Assembly (NCBI RefSeq): GCF_019890725.1
Contig: NZ_JAINZZ010000041.1
Coordinates: 1 to 64,000 of the forward strand
Direction: 5' to 3'
Source: Actinacidiphila acidipaludis
Lineage (GTDB): Bacteria; Actinomycetota; Actinomycetes; Streptomycetales; Streptomycetaceae
Length of the DNA stretch: 64,000 bases
Part shown: in pieces, positions 43,499-51,562 of the stretch
How positions within the stretch are numbered: the stretch's first letter is position 1
Layout: each line of letters starts with the position of its first letter
Position numbers and translations under genes: made by a program
The notes under the pieces: generated by a model
What the model was told of the DNA's origin: nothing
What the model saw: the letters and a program-made list of their open reading frames with translations, nothing else
Database searches by the model: none

Positions 43499-43906
43499 AT
43501 GGATGCCGACGACCGCATCAGGGCCGCGATCGAGGAGCACTGGCAGGCCTCGGAACGCGGGGACACCGAAGCCGAACACGCCGTCTACGCCGCCGACGCG
43601 ATCCTGGACTACCCGCAATCGGGTGAGCGGTTCCACGGCCGCGGCACGATCGCGGCGCAGCGCGGCGGTCACCCGGCGGACCGGCACTTCACCGTCACGC
43701 GGATCACCGGCCACGCGACCCTGTGGGTCAGCGAATGCGTCATCACCTACGACGGCGTGCCGACGTTCTCGGTCAGCGTCATGGAGTTCGACGGTGACCA
43801 CGTGGTGCACGAGACGCAGTACTTCGCCGATCCCTTCGAAGCCCCGGCCCGGCGGGCCGCGCTCGCGGAGCCGATGCCGGGCCGGACGATCGCCGGGCCC
43901 GCCTGA
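43499..43906 (+). CDS. NTF2/SnoaL-like protein
   Basis: A 135-residue cone-shaped-fold protein. It has the typical opening helices (AAIEEHWQASERGDTEAEHA), then VYAADAILDYPQSGERFHGR and strands including VMEFDGDHVVHETQYFADP. Such proteins bind small hydrophobic molecules or act as isomerases; the pattern of catalytic residues is not conserved enough to assign activity. GGAAGGACG precedes the ATG. It converges with the molybdenum hydroxylase operon. Confidence 0.82.
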   Translation: MDADDRIRAAIEEHWQASERGDTEAEHAVYAADAILDYPQSGERFHGRGTIAAQRGGHPADRHFTVTRITGHATLWVSECVITYDGVPTFSVSVMEFDGDHVVHETQYFADPFEAPARRAALAEPMPGRTIAGPA

Positions 43907-43926
43907 CCACAGGGTGGCACCGTCCG

Positions 43927-44415
43927 TCAGCCGGCGGGAGGTTCGGTCCCGCCGCTGCCGGCGGCGCGGCGGACGGCCCGGCGGATCGCGGCGTAGCCCG
44001 TGCAGCGGCAGAGGTTGGACGCCAGCAGTTCGCGCAGCCGGTCGGGATCGTCGGCGACGGCCGGGTCCTCGTCGAGGGCCGCGGCGGTCAGCATGAGGAA
44101 GCCCGGGCTGCAGAAGCCGCACTGCAGGGCGTGTTCATGGCTGAACGCCGTCTGCAGCGGGTGGGGCGTGCCGTCGGCCGCCGCGAGGCCCTCGACGGTG
44201 CGCACGGTGCTGCCGTCGCACTGGACGGCGAACAACAGGCAGCCGCGGACGGCGGTGCCGTCCACCTGGACCGTGCAGGCCCCGCACGCCCCGTGCTCGC
44301 AGCCCAGGTGCGTGCCGGTGAGGCCGCAGTCCTCGCGCAGTGCGTCGGCCAGGGTGCGCCGGGGTTCGACGTCCAGGCGGCGTTCCTCGCCGTTGACCGT
44401 CAGCGTGATCCTCAT
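43927..44415 (-). CDS. molybdenum hydroxylase small subunit, two [2Fe-2S] clusters (CoxS/XdhA type)
   Basis: A 162-residue electron-transfer subunit of the xanthine dehydrogenase family. The plant-type ferredoxin cluster uses Cys39, Cys44, Cys47 and Cys59 (GCEHGACGACTVQVDG). The second helical cluster uses Cys99, Cys102, Cys136 and Cys138 (LQCGFCSPGF, NLCRCTGY). It shuttles electrons from the molybdenum centre to FAD. Its ATG overlaps the stop of the FAD subunit gene by ATGA, so translation is coupled. It is last in the operon, and the length is normal. Confidence 0.95.
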   Translation of the reverse strand: MRITLTVNGEERRLDVEPRRTLADALREDCGLTGTHLGCEHGACGACTVQVDGTAVRGCLLFAVQCDGSTVRTVEGLAAADGTPHPLQTAFSHEHALQCGFCSPGFLMLTAAALDEDPAVADDPDRLRELLASNLCRCTGYAAIRRAVRRAAGSGGTEPPAG

Positions 44416-45302
44416 GTCCGCTCCGTGAGGTCGTCGCGGGCCCGGTGCAGGGCCCGCTGCGTCAGGACCCGCACGGCGTGCTGCCGGAAGGGGATGCCGG
44501 CGGGCGGATCGGCCGGCGGGTCCGCGACCGTCTCGGCGCTCGCCGCCGCGGCCTCGGTGATCGCCTCGTCGGTCGGCGGCCGGCCGGTCAGCAGCCCTTC
44601 GGCAGCGGGGGCGCGCACGGGTCGCGGGGCTGCGCCGGCCAGTCCGATCCGGGCGTCGACGACCGTGCCGTCGGCCACGCGGAGGGCGACGGCGACGGAG
44701 AGCACCGCGAACCCGGCTGCGGTGGGCCGGTGTTCCAGGAAGGCGACGCCGGTGGCGCTGGGAAGGACGGGGAAGCGGGCCTCGGTCAGCATCTCCCCCG
44801 GCGCGAGCGCGGTGGTGAAGGGGCCGGCGAGGAACTCCTCCGCGGCCAGGGTGCGGTGTCCCAGCACGCTTCGCAGGTCCAGTTCGGCGCCCAGGGTGAC
44901 GGCCAGCGTGGGCCACTCGGCCGTGGGGTGGGCGTAGGCCAGGCTGCCGAGCATGGTGCCGCGGGCCCGGATCGGCGGGTGCGCGAGGCAGTGGGCCGCG
45001 AGCGCCAGGAGCCGCCCCAAGGGACCCTCGTCCACGGGCTGTTCGAAAGCCCGGTGGCGGACCAGGGGGCCGACCCGCAGCCGTGCCCCGTCGTCCGGGG
45101 CGTCATCGGTCTGCAGCAGGCCGAGATGGGGGACGGTGTTGATGTCGACCAGCCGGGTGGGCCGGACGGCGCGGTGGTTCATCTCCAGCACCAGACTCTG
45201 CCCGCCGGCCAGGACGTGCGACTCCTCCGGGGCGGCGGCCAGTTCCCGCAAGGCGTCCTCCAGCGTGCTCGCCGCGGTGTACGCGAACGCCGCCGGTTTC
45301 AT
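44412..45302 (-). CDS. molybdenum hydroxylase FAD-binding subunit (CoxM type)
   Basis: A 296-residue flavin subunit. The FAD pyrophosphate loops are HVLAGGQSLVLEMNHRAVRP and the RGTMLGSLAYAHPTAEWP segment, matching the AGGQSL and TxGGSxAHADPxAE motifs of the family. In the second motif TMLGSLAY replaces TIGGSLAH. The C-terminal CO-dehydrogenase flavoprotein domain follows. The ATG has GGGAGG upstream and overlaps the stop of the large subunit gene by four bases. Confidence 0.94.
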   Translation of the reverse strand: MKPAAFAYTAASTLEDALRELAAAPEESHVLAGGQSLVLEMNHRAVRPTRLVDINTVPHLGLLQTDDAPDDGARLRVGPLVRHRAFEQPVDEGPLGRLLALAAHCLAHPPIRARGTMLGSLAYAHPTAEWPTLAVTLGAELDLRSVLGHRTLAAEEFLAGPFTTALAPGEMLTEARFPVLPSATGVAFLEHRPTAAGFAVLSVAVALRVADGTVVDARIGLAGAAPRPVRAPAAEGLLTGRPPTDEAITEAAAASAETVADPPADPPAGIPFRQHAVRVLTQRALHRARDDLTERT

Positions 45303-47548
45303 CGCGCGGCCTCCCAGCAGGTCTCGGGGGTCAGGGGCATGGCCAGGGCCGGCGGGTCGATCTGCAGCGCGTCGGCGACGGCGTTGACCACGGCCGGCGG
45401 GACGCCGATGCACCCGGCCTCACCGGCTCCCTTGGCGCCCAGCGCGGTGTTCGGGTCCGGCGAGCAGGTCTCCGCCTGCGCCACCTCCGGCATCTCGGCG
45501 ACGGTGGGCAGCAGGTAGTCCAGGAGCGACACCGACCTGGGCACGCCGTCCTCGTCGTGGACGCTCTCCTCACACAGCGCCTGGCCGAGCCCCTGCGCGA
45601 TCGACCCGTAGGTCTGGCCGCGCACGATCAGCGGGTCGATCACCGTGCCGTAGTCGTCCACGGCGACCAGCCGCAGGACGCGTACCGATCCCAGCTCCGG
45701 GTCGACCTCGACCACCGCCACGTAGGCACCGAAGGGGAACGCCTGCGGAGGCTCCACCTGTGCCTCGGCGCGCAGCGGTTCGCGCCTGGCAAGGTCGGCG
45801 AACGTGAACGTCCGGCCGCCCGCTCGCAGCGTGCCCCCGTCGAGAGTGACGTCGCCGGCAGGGACGCCGGCCAGGGCCGCGGCCCGTTCGCGGGCCTCCC
45901 CGGCCAGGCTCCGCGCGCTCTGCAGCAGCGCCTCGCCGCCGTTCTGCATCGAGCGGGAGGCGAAGGAGCCCACGCCGCGCGGCACGAGGGCCGTGTCCCC
46001 CTCGACCACCCGGACGCGGTGCCGGTCCACGCCCAGCTCGCGCGCGACCACGCGGGCGAAGCTCGTCGCATGACCCTGCCCGGTCGAGCAGCACCCCGAG
46101 GTGGCGGTGAAGGTCCCGTCGGCGTGCGCCTCGACCGCGCCGAACTCGCCGCCGGCTCCCGAGCGTTCGACGTAGGCGCAGATGCCGATGCCGAGCGGAG
46201 GGCCGCCGTGCTCGCGGCGGCGCGCCTGCTCGGCGCGCCAGTGCCCGTGGCCGGCGGTTTCCAGGGCCAGGTCCAGGGCGGCCGCGTAGTCGCCGCTGTC
46301 GTAGCGGAAGCCGGTCGGCGTGTCGTACGGGAAGCGGTCCGGTGGGACGAAGTTGCGGCGCCGCAGCTCCGCCGGGTCCATGCCGAGCCATCGGGCGAGC
46401 AGGTCCACGGTGCACTCCACCGCGTAGGCCGCCTCCGGCCGGCCCGCGCCGCGATAGGGGCACAGCGGCGGTGTCGTCGTCAGCAACGCCCGCGCCCGCA
46501 CGTGGACGTGTGGGGTGGCGTAGGCGCCGGCGGCCATCCGGGCGGTCACCTCGGGCAGGAACCAGCCGGTGTGCGGATATCCGCCCACGGCGGCGTCGGT
46601 GCGCAGCTCCATGGCGAGGAAACGGCCGGTGGCGTCGGCGGCCAGCCGTACGTCCTGCGTCTGCGCGCGTCCGCGCGGGCCGGCGGTGAGCGCCTCGTGA
46701 CGGTCCTCCACCCAGCGCACCGGGCGGCCCAGCCGGCGTGCGGCGAGGACCACCGCCAGGTACTCCGGCCATGTCTCGCTCTTGCCGCCGAACGCGCCGC
46801 CCACGTCGGGCACGACCACGCGTACGTCCCCGGGCGGCAGGCCGAACACCTCCGCGATGTCGTTCCGCAGCCGGTGCGGCGCCTGGTGGGAGCACCACAC
46901 GGTGAGCGCCCCCGCGGGCTCGGGCCGCACGAGGATCGCCCGGGCCTCCATCGACGTGTGGCACAGCGGCGGATGCCGGTACCGCGCCCGCACGACGACG
47001 GCCGCCCGGTCCCACACCCGCGGGTCGACGGGCTCGCCGACGGTGGTCTCCATGGCGACGTTCGAGGCGCCCGGGTGAAGACGGACCTCGTCGCCGGCGG
47101 AGTCGGCGGGGTCCAGCACGGCGGGCAGGGCGTCGATCGACACGCGCGCGGCGTCCCGGCCGTCCTCGGCCAGGTAGCGGTCGTCCGCCACCACCACCGC
47201 GACCGCTTCGCCCGCGTACCGGACGCGGTCCGTGGCGAGGGCAGGCCACGCGCGGCCGTGGCCAGGCTCAGGGCGCATCATCGGCGGCACGAGGGGAACG
47301 TCGTCGAGGTCCGCGGCGGACCAGGCGCCGAGCACCCCGTCGACCCGGCGTGCCGCGGTCAGGTCGACCGACCGCAGGAGGCCGTGCGCCACGGGGCTGC
47401 GGACGAAGGCGGCGTCGGCGCAGTCGGGAACGCGCAGGTCGGCGACGAATCGGCCGTGTCCGGACAGCAGCGGCGGGTCCTCGACCCGTGTCGTGGCCGC
47501 GTCCTGGCGGCCCGCCGCCGTCGTCCCTTCGCGTCCCGGATCCGGCAT
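45299..47548 (-). CDS. molybdenum hydroxylase large, molybdopterin-binding subunit (form II CoxL-like)
   Basis: A 749-residue catalytic subunit that would hydroxylate a small organic substrate. The N-terminal domain has VEDPPLLSGHGRFVADL. Cofactor motifs are VGGAFGGKSETWPEYLAVVL and CPYRGAGRPEAAYAVE. GAKGAGEAGCIG near the C-terminus carries the catalytic glutamate. The active-site loop is PYRGAGR and not the AYxCSFR of true CO dehydrogenase, so oxidation of an aldehyde, purine or N-heterocycle is more likely than CO. It is first in an L-M-S operon; the ATG follows GGAGGCGACG. No XdhC-type maturation gene is visible. Confidence 0.94.
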   Translation of the reverse strand: MPDPGREGTTAAGRQDAATTRVEDPPLLSGHGRFVADLRVPDCADAAFVRSPVAHGLLRSVDLTAARRVDGVLGAWSAADLDDVPLVPPMMRPEPGHGRAWPALATDRVRYAGEAVAVVVADDRYLAEDGRDAARVSIDALPAVLDPADSAGDEVRLHPGASNVAMETTVGEPVDPRVWDRAAVVVRARYRHPPLCHTSMEARAILVRPEPAGALTVWCSHQAPHRLRNDIAEVFGLPPGDVRVVVPDVGGAFGGKSETWPEYLAVVLAARRLGRPVRWVEDRHEALTAGPRGRAQTQDVRLAADATGRFLAMELRTDAAVGGYPHTGWFLPEVTARMAAGAYATPHVHVRARALLTTTPPLCPYRGAGRPEAAYAVECTVDLLARWLGMDPAELRRRNFVPPDRFPYDTPTGFRYDSGDYAAALDLALETAGHGHWRAEQARRREHGGPPLGIGICAYVERSGAGGEFGAVEAHADGTFTATSGCCSTGQGHATSFARVVARELGVDRHRVRVVEGDTALVPRGVGSFASRSMQNGGEALLQSARSLAGEARERAAALAGVPAGDVTLDGGTLRAGGRTFTFADLARREPLRAEAQVEPPQAFPFGAYVAVVEVDPELGSVRVLRLVAVDDYGTVIDPLIVRGQTYGSIAQGLGQALCEESVHDEDGVPRSVSLLDYLLPTVAEMPEVAQAETCSPDPNTALGAKGAGEAGCIGVPPAVVNAVADALQIDPPALAMPLTPETCWEAAR

Positions 47549-47865
47549 CGTCGCCTCCTCGCCGCACGGTCGGCCTGTACGGACCGGCTACCCCCTCGGT
47601 CGCGTTCGTCCCACGGAAGGCGACGGCGGCATGCGCCCGGCCGGTGCGGGCGGGTCTGTATGGGCGGGTCGGCGGGGACTGGTCGGCGCGGACGAATCGG
47701 CGCGGGCGGCCTCGGGGAACCCGGGTTCGCGGGGCGCTGGGGCGGGAACGCCGTGCCGGTTTCCCGGGGACGTGCCGGGAAACCCGTTGACGGAATGCCG
47801 TGGGTCCGGCGGCCGGCCGGGCCGGCGGTCGCGGCGGGAATCGCGCGAGCGACCAGGAGGACATC
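47549..47865. other. divergent intergenic region with two perfect inverted repeats
   Basis: The 317 bases between the hydroxylase operon and the oxidoreductase contain no gene. GAACCCGGGTTC (47717-47728) is a 12-bp palindrome. GGTTTCCCGG / CCGGGAAACC (47758-47784) is a 10-bp inverted repeat with a 7-base spacer, just before a TTGACG. Confidence 0.5.
47758..47784. promoter_or_regulatory. inverted repeat GGTTTCCCGG-N7-CCGGGAAACC, candidate operator
   Basis: Perfect 10-bp arms end two bases before TTGACG, a -35-like hexamer, about 80 bases upstream of the GTG at 47866. Confidence 0.4.
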
Positions 47866-48492
47866 GTGCGTATCGGGATCATCGGCGCGGGCCGCATCGG
47901 CTCGTCCCTGGCCCGGCACTTCGCCGGGATCGGCCACGAGGTGGTGCTCGCCAACTCGCGGGGACCGGAGACGCTGCAGGCGCTGGTCACCGGGATCGGC
48001 GGGCCGGTCCGGGCGGGCACGGTCGAGGAGGCAGCGGCGTTCGGCCAGGTGGTCGTGGTCAGCGTGCCGTACGGGCGCCACCGCGAACTGCCCGCCGAGA
48101 CGCTGCGGGGCAAGGTCGTCATCGACACCTGCAACTACTACCCCGAGCGGGACGGCCACGACGCCGAGCTGGACGGGGACAGCACGACGTCCAGCGAGAA
48201 GATCCAGGCGTTCACCGGTGCGGACGTGGTGAAGGCGTTCAACGCCATCTACTGGGAGTACCTGCGGGACCGCGGGCGGCCGCGGGGGGATCCCGGGCGT
48301 CTGGCGATCCCCGTCTCCGGAGCCGACGAGGAGGCCAAGGCGGTCGTCGCCGGCCTGATCCGGGACATCGGGTTCGACCCGGTGGACGCCGGGCGGCTCG
48401 GCGAGGGCGGCCGCAAGCACCAGCCGGGCACCACGGTCTACGGCGCCGAGCTGTCCGCGGCCGAGACCGAGGCCCTGCTGCACGCCGCATGA
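47866..48492 (+). CDS. NAD(P)-binding oxidoreductase (F420:NADP reductase-like family)
   Basis: A 208-residue single Rossmann-fold protein starting MRIGIIGAGRIGSSLARHFA. The strand-loop VVLANSRGPETL holds NSR, a pattern that favours NADP; VVVVSVPYGRHRELPAE and VIDTCNYYPERDGHDAELDG follow. It resembles NADPH-dependent F420 reductases and the YP_ reductases grouped with them. Which hydride partner it uses cannot be read from sequence. AGGAGG sits five bases before the GTG start. The gene is divergent from the molybdenum hydroxylase operon. Confidence 0.85.
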   Translation: MRIGIIGAGRIGSSLARHFAGIGHEVVLANSRGPETLQALVTGIGGPVRAGTVEEAAAFGQVVVVSVPYGRHRELPAETLRGKVVIDTCNYYPERDGHDAELDGDSTTSSEKIQAFTGADVVKAFNAIYWEYLRDRGRPRGDPGRLAIPVSGADEEAKAVVAGLIRDIGFDPVDAGRLGEGGRKHQPGTTVYGAELSAAETEALLHAA

Positions 48493-48689
48493 CCCGGCGG
48501 GCGGTGGCGTGACCGGGAGGGGTGCGGCGCCATCGGGTGGCCGGCCGACCCGATCTCCGCAGGCCCACCCCACGCCCCGGACGCACTTTCCACTGAGCTC
48601 GCGCAGGTCCGTGAAGAGTGCCTGCCCGGCCACGGGTGAACGGCAACGACCTCAGCTCTGACGCGAGCGTTCACCGGATGGGCGCCGGG

Positions 48690-48695
48690 TAGCCT
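48690..48695 (+). promoter_or_regulatory. -10 box (TAGCCT) of a probable leaderless transcript
   Basis: TAGCCT ends six bases before the GTG at 48702, which has no ribosome site. Confidence 0.4.
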
Positions 48696-48701
48696 GCGCC
48701 C

Positions 48702-48980
48702 GTGAAGGTCTATCCCCTCTGGCACATCAGTCACCAGAACGAGGCCGGCCCATACGGCGAGACGATCCACCTTGACGACGGGGGCGTGTTCATCGACGAG
48801 CAGGACGGCGACGACGTCAAGCTGCTCGGTATCTACTCCTCCGAGGCCGCGGCCGATCAGCGGATGCGCCGCGCCCGTCTTCTACCGGGCTTCACCGACG
48901 AGCCGGACTGCTTCCAGATCGGAGAGTACGGCCTCGATGAGGACCACTGGACCGAGGGCTTCGTCCGCGTGCCGGTGTAG
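48702..48980 (+). CDS. small DUF7336-like protein
   Basis: A 92-residue acidic protein: MKVYPLWHISHQNEAGPYGE, then GDDVKLLGIYSSEAAADQRM, LLPGFTDEPDCFQIGEYGLD and DHWTEGFVRVPV. The combination of 'LxGxYSSxxxA', 'PGFxDxPxxFxI' and 'DHWTEGF' matches my memory of the DUF7336 domain, a small fold of unknown role. The GTG start is inferred to be leaderless from the TAGCCT box upstream. It stands alone between two unrelated genes. Confidence 0.7.
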   Translation: MKVYPLWHISHQNEAGPYGETIHLDDGGVFIDEQDGDDVKLLGIYSSEAAADQRMRRARLLPGFTDEPDCFQIGEYGLDEDHWTEGFVRVPV

Positions 48981-49114
48981 GCCTTGGGTGAGTGACCCCG
49001 CCGGGGCAGGCCGTTCACGCCACTTCGCTGAACCCCTTCCTCCCCGGCGAAGGCCCTTTCCCACCGGTTCCGGGCCCGCCGCCGCCAACCCGCGAGGCCC
49101 GCCCGGCCGGAGCA

Positions 49115-49777
49115 CTAGCCCCGCACGGGCAGCCCGTGGTCGATGAGCGCCAGGGCGGCGGCGCGCACCCGGTCGTCGGACGCGAGGGCGGGGTCGACCT
49201 GGCACTGCATGGCGATCCCGCGGACGAGCCCGACGAGCGCCACGGCCGTCGCGGCGGGGTCGATGTCGGCGCGCACGCTGCCGTCCGCCCGGCCCTCGGC
49301 GAGCGCGTCGCGCAGGTAGTCGCGGAAGAAGGCGTCCCGGCGGGTGAAGGCGGCGCTGAGGCCCGGCTCCTCGTCGCCGACGGCGGCGGCCCACAGGCGC
49401 AGGAAGACGCGCATGGCCCTGGCGTCGGAGCGGACGGTGCCCAGGTAGTCGTCCACGACGTTGAGCACGTGCGCGCGCCCTCGCCGTCCTTCGGGCGCCG
49501 GGGTGAACCGTCCCTGGACGGTCTCGGCCAGACGCACCATCAGCTGGTCGCGGCTGCCGAACTGGTGGTTGACGATGCCCCGCGAGTAGCCGGCCCGTTC
49601 GCCGACGGCGGCGGTCGTCACGGCCCGCACGCCGCGGTCGGCGACGATGGCGAAGGCGGCGTCCAGCAGACGCTCCTCGGTCAGTGCACGTCGTTCCGCC
49701 TGCGTCCGGGAAGGCGCGGGCGGGGGCGCGGCGACGGCTGCTGCCGGCCTGTCCTCGGAGTTCTGCTCGGTTGACAC
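49115..49777 (-). CDS. TetR-family transcriptional regulator
   Basis: A 220-residue repressor. A disordered alanine/proline N-terminus precedes the TetR helix-turn-helix (about residues 27-75: RLLDAAFAIVADRGVRAVTT, VGERAGYSRGIVNHQFGSRD). The ligand-binding helical domain fills the rest. The GTG start lacks a ribosome site and lies six bases after TACGAT, suggesting a leaderless mRNA. A partial palindrome in the 57-base gap overlaps both promoters, as expected for autoregulation and control of the divergent NTF2-like gene. The ligand is unknown. Confidence 0.9.
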   Translation of the reverse strand: MSTEQNSEDRPAAAVAAPPPAPSRTQAERRALTEERLLDAAFAIVADRGVRAVTTAAVGERAGYSRGIVNHQFGSRDQLMVRLAETVQGRFTPAPEGRRGRAHVLNVVDDYLGTVRSDARAMRVFLRLWAAAVGDEEPGLSAAFTRRDAFFRDYLRDALAEGRADGSVRADIDPAATAVALVGLVRGIAMQCQVDPALASDDRVRAAALALIDHGLPVRG

Positions 49778-49783
49778 GGGAGA

Positions 49784-49789
49784 ATCGTA
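49784..49789 (-). promoter_or_regulatory. -10 box (TACGAT) of the tetR-type gene
   Basis: TACGAT on the minus strand ends six bases before the GTG start codon at 49777. Confidence 0.45.
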
Positions 49790-49803
49790 GCGCGCAAACT
49801 TAC

Positions 49804-49821
49804 TTGCTAAGTGCTCAGCAA
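49804..49821. promoter_or_regulatory. TetR operator candidate (imperfect 18-bp palindrome)
   Basis: TTGCTAAGTGCTCAGCAA, with 7 of 9 positions symmetric, lies in the short gap between the divergent tetR-type and NTF2-like genes. ACTTA-N5-TAAGT overlaps its left side. Confidence 0.5.
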
Positions 49822-49834
49822 CTTGGAGGCTTCG

Positions 49835-50242
49835 ATGAGTGGCGGCGATGTTGTGCGGGCGTTGTACGAGGCTCTGCGCGCCGGCGACGTGCCCGGCGTG
49901 ATGGCGCGGCTCGATCCCGAGGTGGTCGTGGACGAACCTCCGGCCCTCCCCTACGGCGGAGTCCACCGCGGCCGCGACGTGTTCGCGCAGGCGGTGCTGG
50001 GCGCGATGATGACGTACGCGGCGGTCGAGATCACCGCATTCGACGTCTTCGAGAGCGCCGCGGGGGTCGTCGGAACCCTCACCGGGACGCTCACGGCCCA
50101 TTCCACCGGGGAGGCATTCCCGCTCACCATGGTGGAACTGCATGACGTCGTCGGCGAAACGACGCGGAAGATCGATGTCTACGTCAAGGACCCGGCCGCG
50201 CTCGCCGCCTTCTACGCCCGCGCCGGCGCCTCGGCCGCCTGA
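49835..50242 (+). CDS. SnoaL/ketosteroid-isomerase-like protein
   Basis: A 135-residue NTF2-fold protein: VVRALYEALRAGDVPGVMAR, LDPEVVVDEPPALPYGGVHR, then a beta-sheet ending in KIDVYVKDPAALAAFYARAG. The family binds or isomerises small hydrophobic compounds; no reaction can be assigned. GGAGGCTTCG precedes the ATG. The gap to the divergent TetR gene holds a candidate operator, so this is the likely target of that repressor. Confidence 0.85.
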   Translation: MSGGDVVRALYEALRAGDVPGVMARLDPEVVVDEPPALPYGGVHRGRDVFAQAVLGAMMTYAAVEITAFDVFESAAGVVGTLTGTLTAHSTGEAFPLTMVELHDVVGETTRKIDVYVKDPAALAAFYARAGASAA

Positions 50243-50431
50243 AACCGCCCGAGACCGCTTGAAGCGTGCGCGCGACCGTCCGGAATTCCTGCGGCGCCGT
50301 CCAGCCGTGGCACATGACGGTATTTCCGCTTCGCGGAGTGCAGCAAGGAGAATGCGTCTCCACCGCAGAAGTTGGGACCGCACCCGACGCTGGAACAGCT
50401 CGCCGGGCACGGCGACGGGGAAGACGGCGTC

Positions 50432-51370
50432 TCACCCGGAGGCGTCCGCCCCGGGGCCGGCCCGGGCGACCGCCCGATAGCGGCCGGGCGACGTGCCCAT
50501 GATCCTCTTGAATGCGTGACTGAAGGCGCTCTCCGAGCTGTAGCCCCATTCGGACGCGATCGAGGAGATCTTCCGTGTGCCGCCGCGCAGGTCCCGCGCC
50601 GCGGACCGGATGCGCCAGCGGGCCACGTATTCCAGTGGCGGCATGCCGACGAGGTTCGAGAACCGCGCGAAGAACCCCGACCGCGACAGCCCGACCTTGG
50701 CCGCCAGTTCCGCGACCGTCCAGTGCATCGCCGGCGACTCGTGGATGAGCTCGAGGGCCTGGCCGATCTGCGGATCGGCCAGGGCCGTCAGCCACGCCCC
50801 GCCCGCGTTCCCCTTGGCTGCGATGTGGGCGCGCAGGACCTGGACCAGGACGATGTGCGCCAGCCGCTCGGTGATCAGCTGCGATCCGAGTCCGGACGAC
50901 GCCGTCTCCGCGGCCAGTTGCCGCAGGGAGCTCCTGATCGGCTCGGCCGGCCGCGAGGCCGCCGGAACGTGGACCAGTTCGGGCAGGACGTCCAGCAGGA
51001 CGGCGGCGTTGGCCTCGTCGAAGTGGAAGCCGCAGCCGACGACGACTGTGTCGGGCGCGGCGCCCCACCGGACCGTGCCGCCGGGGACGAAGTTGCGGAA
51101 GACCTCCGCGCTGGACGTCAGGGGCACGTCGGGTCCGCTGCGCAGCCAGTAGGGGCGGCCGTTGCCGAGCAGGTAGCAGTCACCCTGCTCGATCAGGACG
51201 GGCTCGTCCAGACCCTCGGCCCAGACCTCACAGCTCCCCCGCAGTACGGCGCCGAGTTTGATGTGGCGATATCCGTGGAATTGAATGCCCCACGGCGCCT
51301 GTGCTTCGAGACGGGCGAACTGGGCCGCCCGCACGTCGAGCAGACCGAATACATCGGTCAACGGATCCAT
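50432..51370 (-). CDS. AraC-family regulator with cupin sensor domain
   Basis: A 312-residue regulator. The N-terminal cupin (about residues 10-140) includes WGIQFHGYRHIKLGAVLRGS and EQGDCYLLGNGRPYWLRS. The C-terminal AraC DNA-binding domain has WTVAELAAKVGLSRSGFFAR and the second helix-turn-helix ISSIASEWGYSSESAFSHAF, ending GTSPGRYR. It resembles the AraC cupin-6 type that controls redox or efflux genes. It is divergent from a quinone oxidoreductase 192 bases away, with a 7-bp inverted repeat between them. The ATG follows AAGGGCGACCT. Confidence 0.91.
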   Translation of the reverse strand: MDPLTDVFGLLDVRAAQFARLEAQAPWGIQFHGYRHIKLGAVLRGSCEVWAEGLDEPVLIEQGDCYLLGNGRPYWLRSGPDVPLTSSAEVFRNFVPGGTVRWGAAPDTVVVGCGFHFDEANAAVLLDVLPELVHVPAASRPAEPIRSSLRQLAAETASSGLGSQLITERLAHIVLVQVLRAHIAAKGNAGGAWLTALADPQIGQALELIHESPAMHWTVAELAAKVGLSRSGFFARFSNLVGMPPLEYVARWRIRSAARDLRGGTRKISSIASEWGYSSESAFSHAFKRIMGTSPGRYRAVARAGPGADASG

Positions 51371-51440
51371 AGGTCGCCCTTGAAACTCCGGGTATGCGCC
51401 AGCGTTCCTCCATCATGGCACACAGCCCGATCTCTCCCGC

Positions 51441-51461
51441 CGCACGCGCGAAATGCGTGCG
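51441..51461. promoter_or_regulatory. inverted repeat CGCACGC-N7-GCGTGCG, candidate AraC-gene region operator
   Basis: Perfect 7-bp arms in the gap between the AraC regulator and the quinone oxidoreductase. GC-rich background makes chance symmetry possible. Confidence 0.35.
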
Positions 51462-51562
51462 CGCGCGTCCGGACCTCTTGTTCGTGCGTCCCTGGAAGCA
51501 CCGCGCGAGGCGCGGCCGGCACGACACTGAACTTTTCGGTCTCGCACAAGGAGCACAGCGGA

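Noticed and set aside
41162..44122. A 986-residue minus-strand protein.
   Set aside because: It is antisense to the S53 peptidase, crosses its terminator and has no start signal; only a short segment near 43130-43390 looks coding-like.
45299..47548. Carbon monoxide dehydrogenase.
   Set aside because: The active-site loop reads PYRGAGR and not AYxCSFR, so the form I CO-oxidising signature is absent.
50350..50480. Small ORF MRLHRRSWDRTRRW with AAGGAG upstream, considered as a leader peptide.
   Set aside because: It overlaps the end of the AraC gene on the other strand and does not precede a biosynthetic gene, and the sequence is not a known leader.
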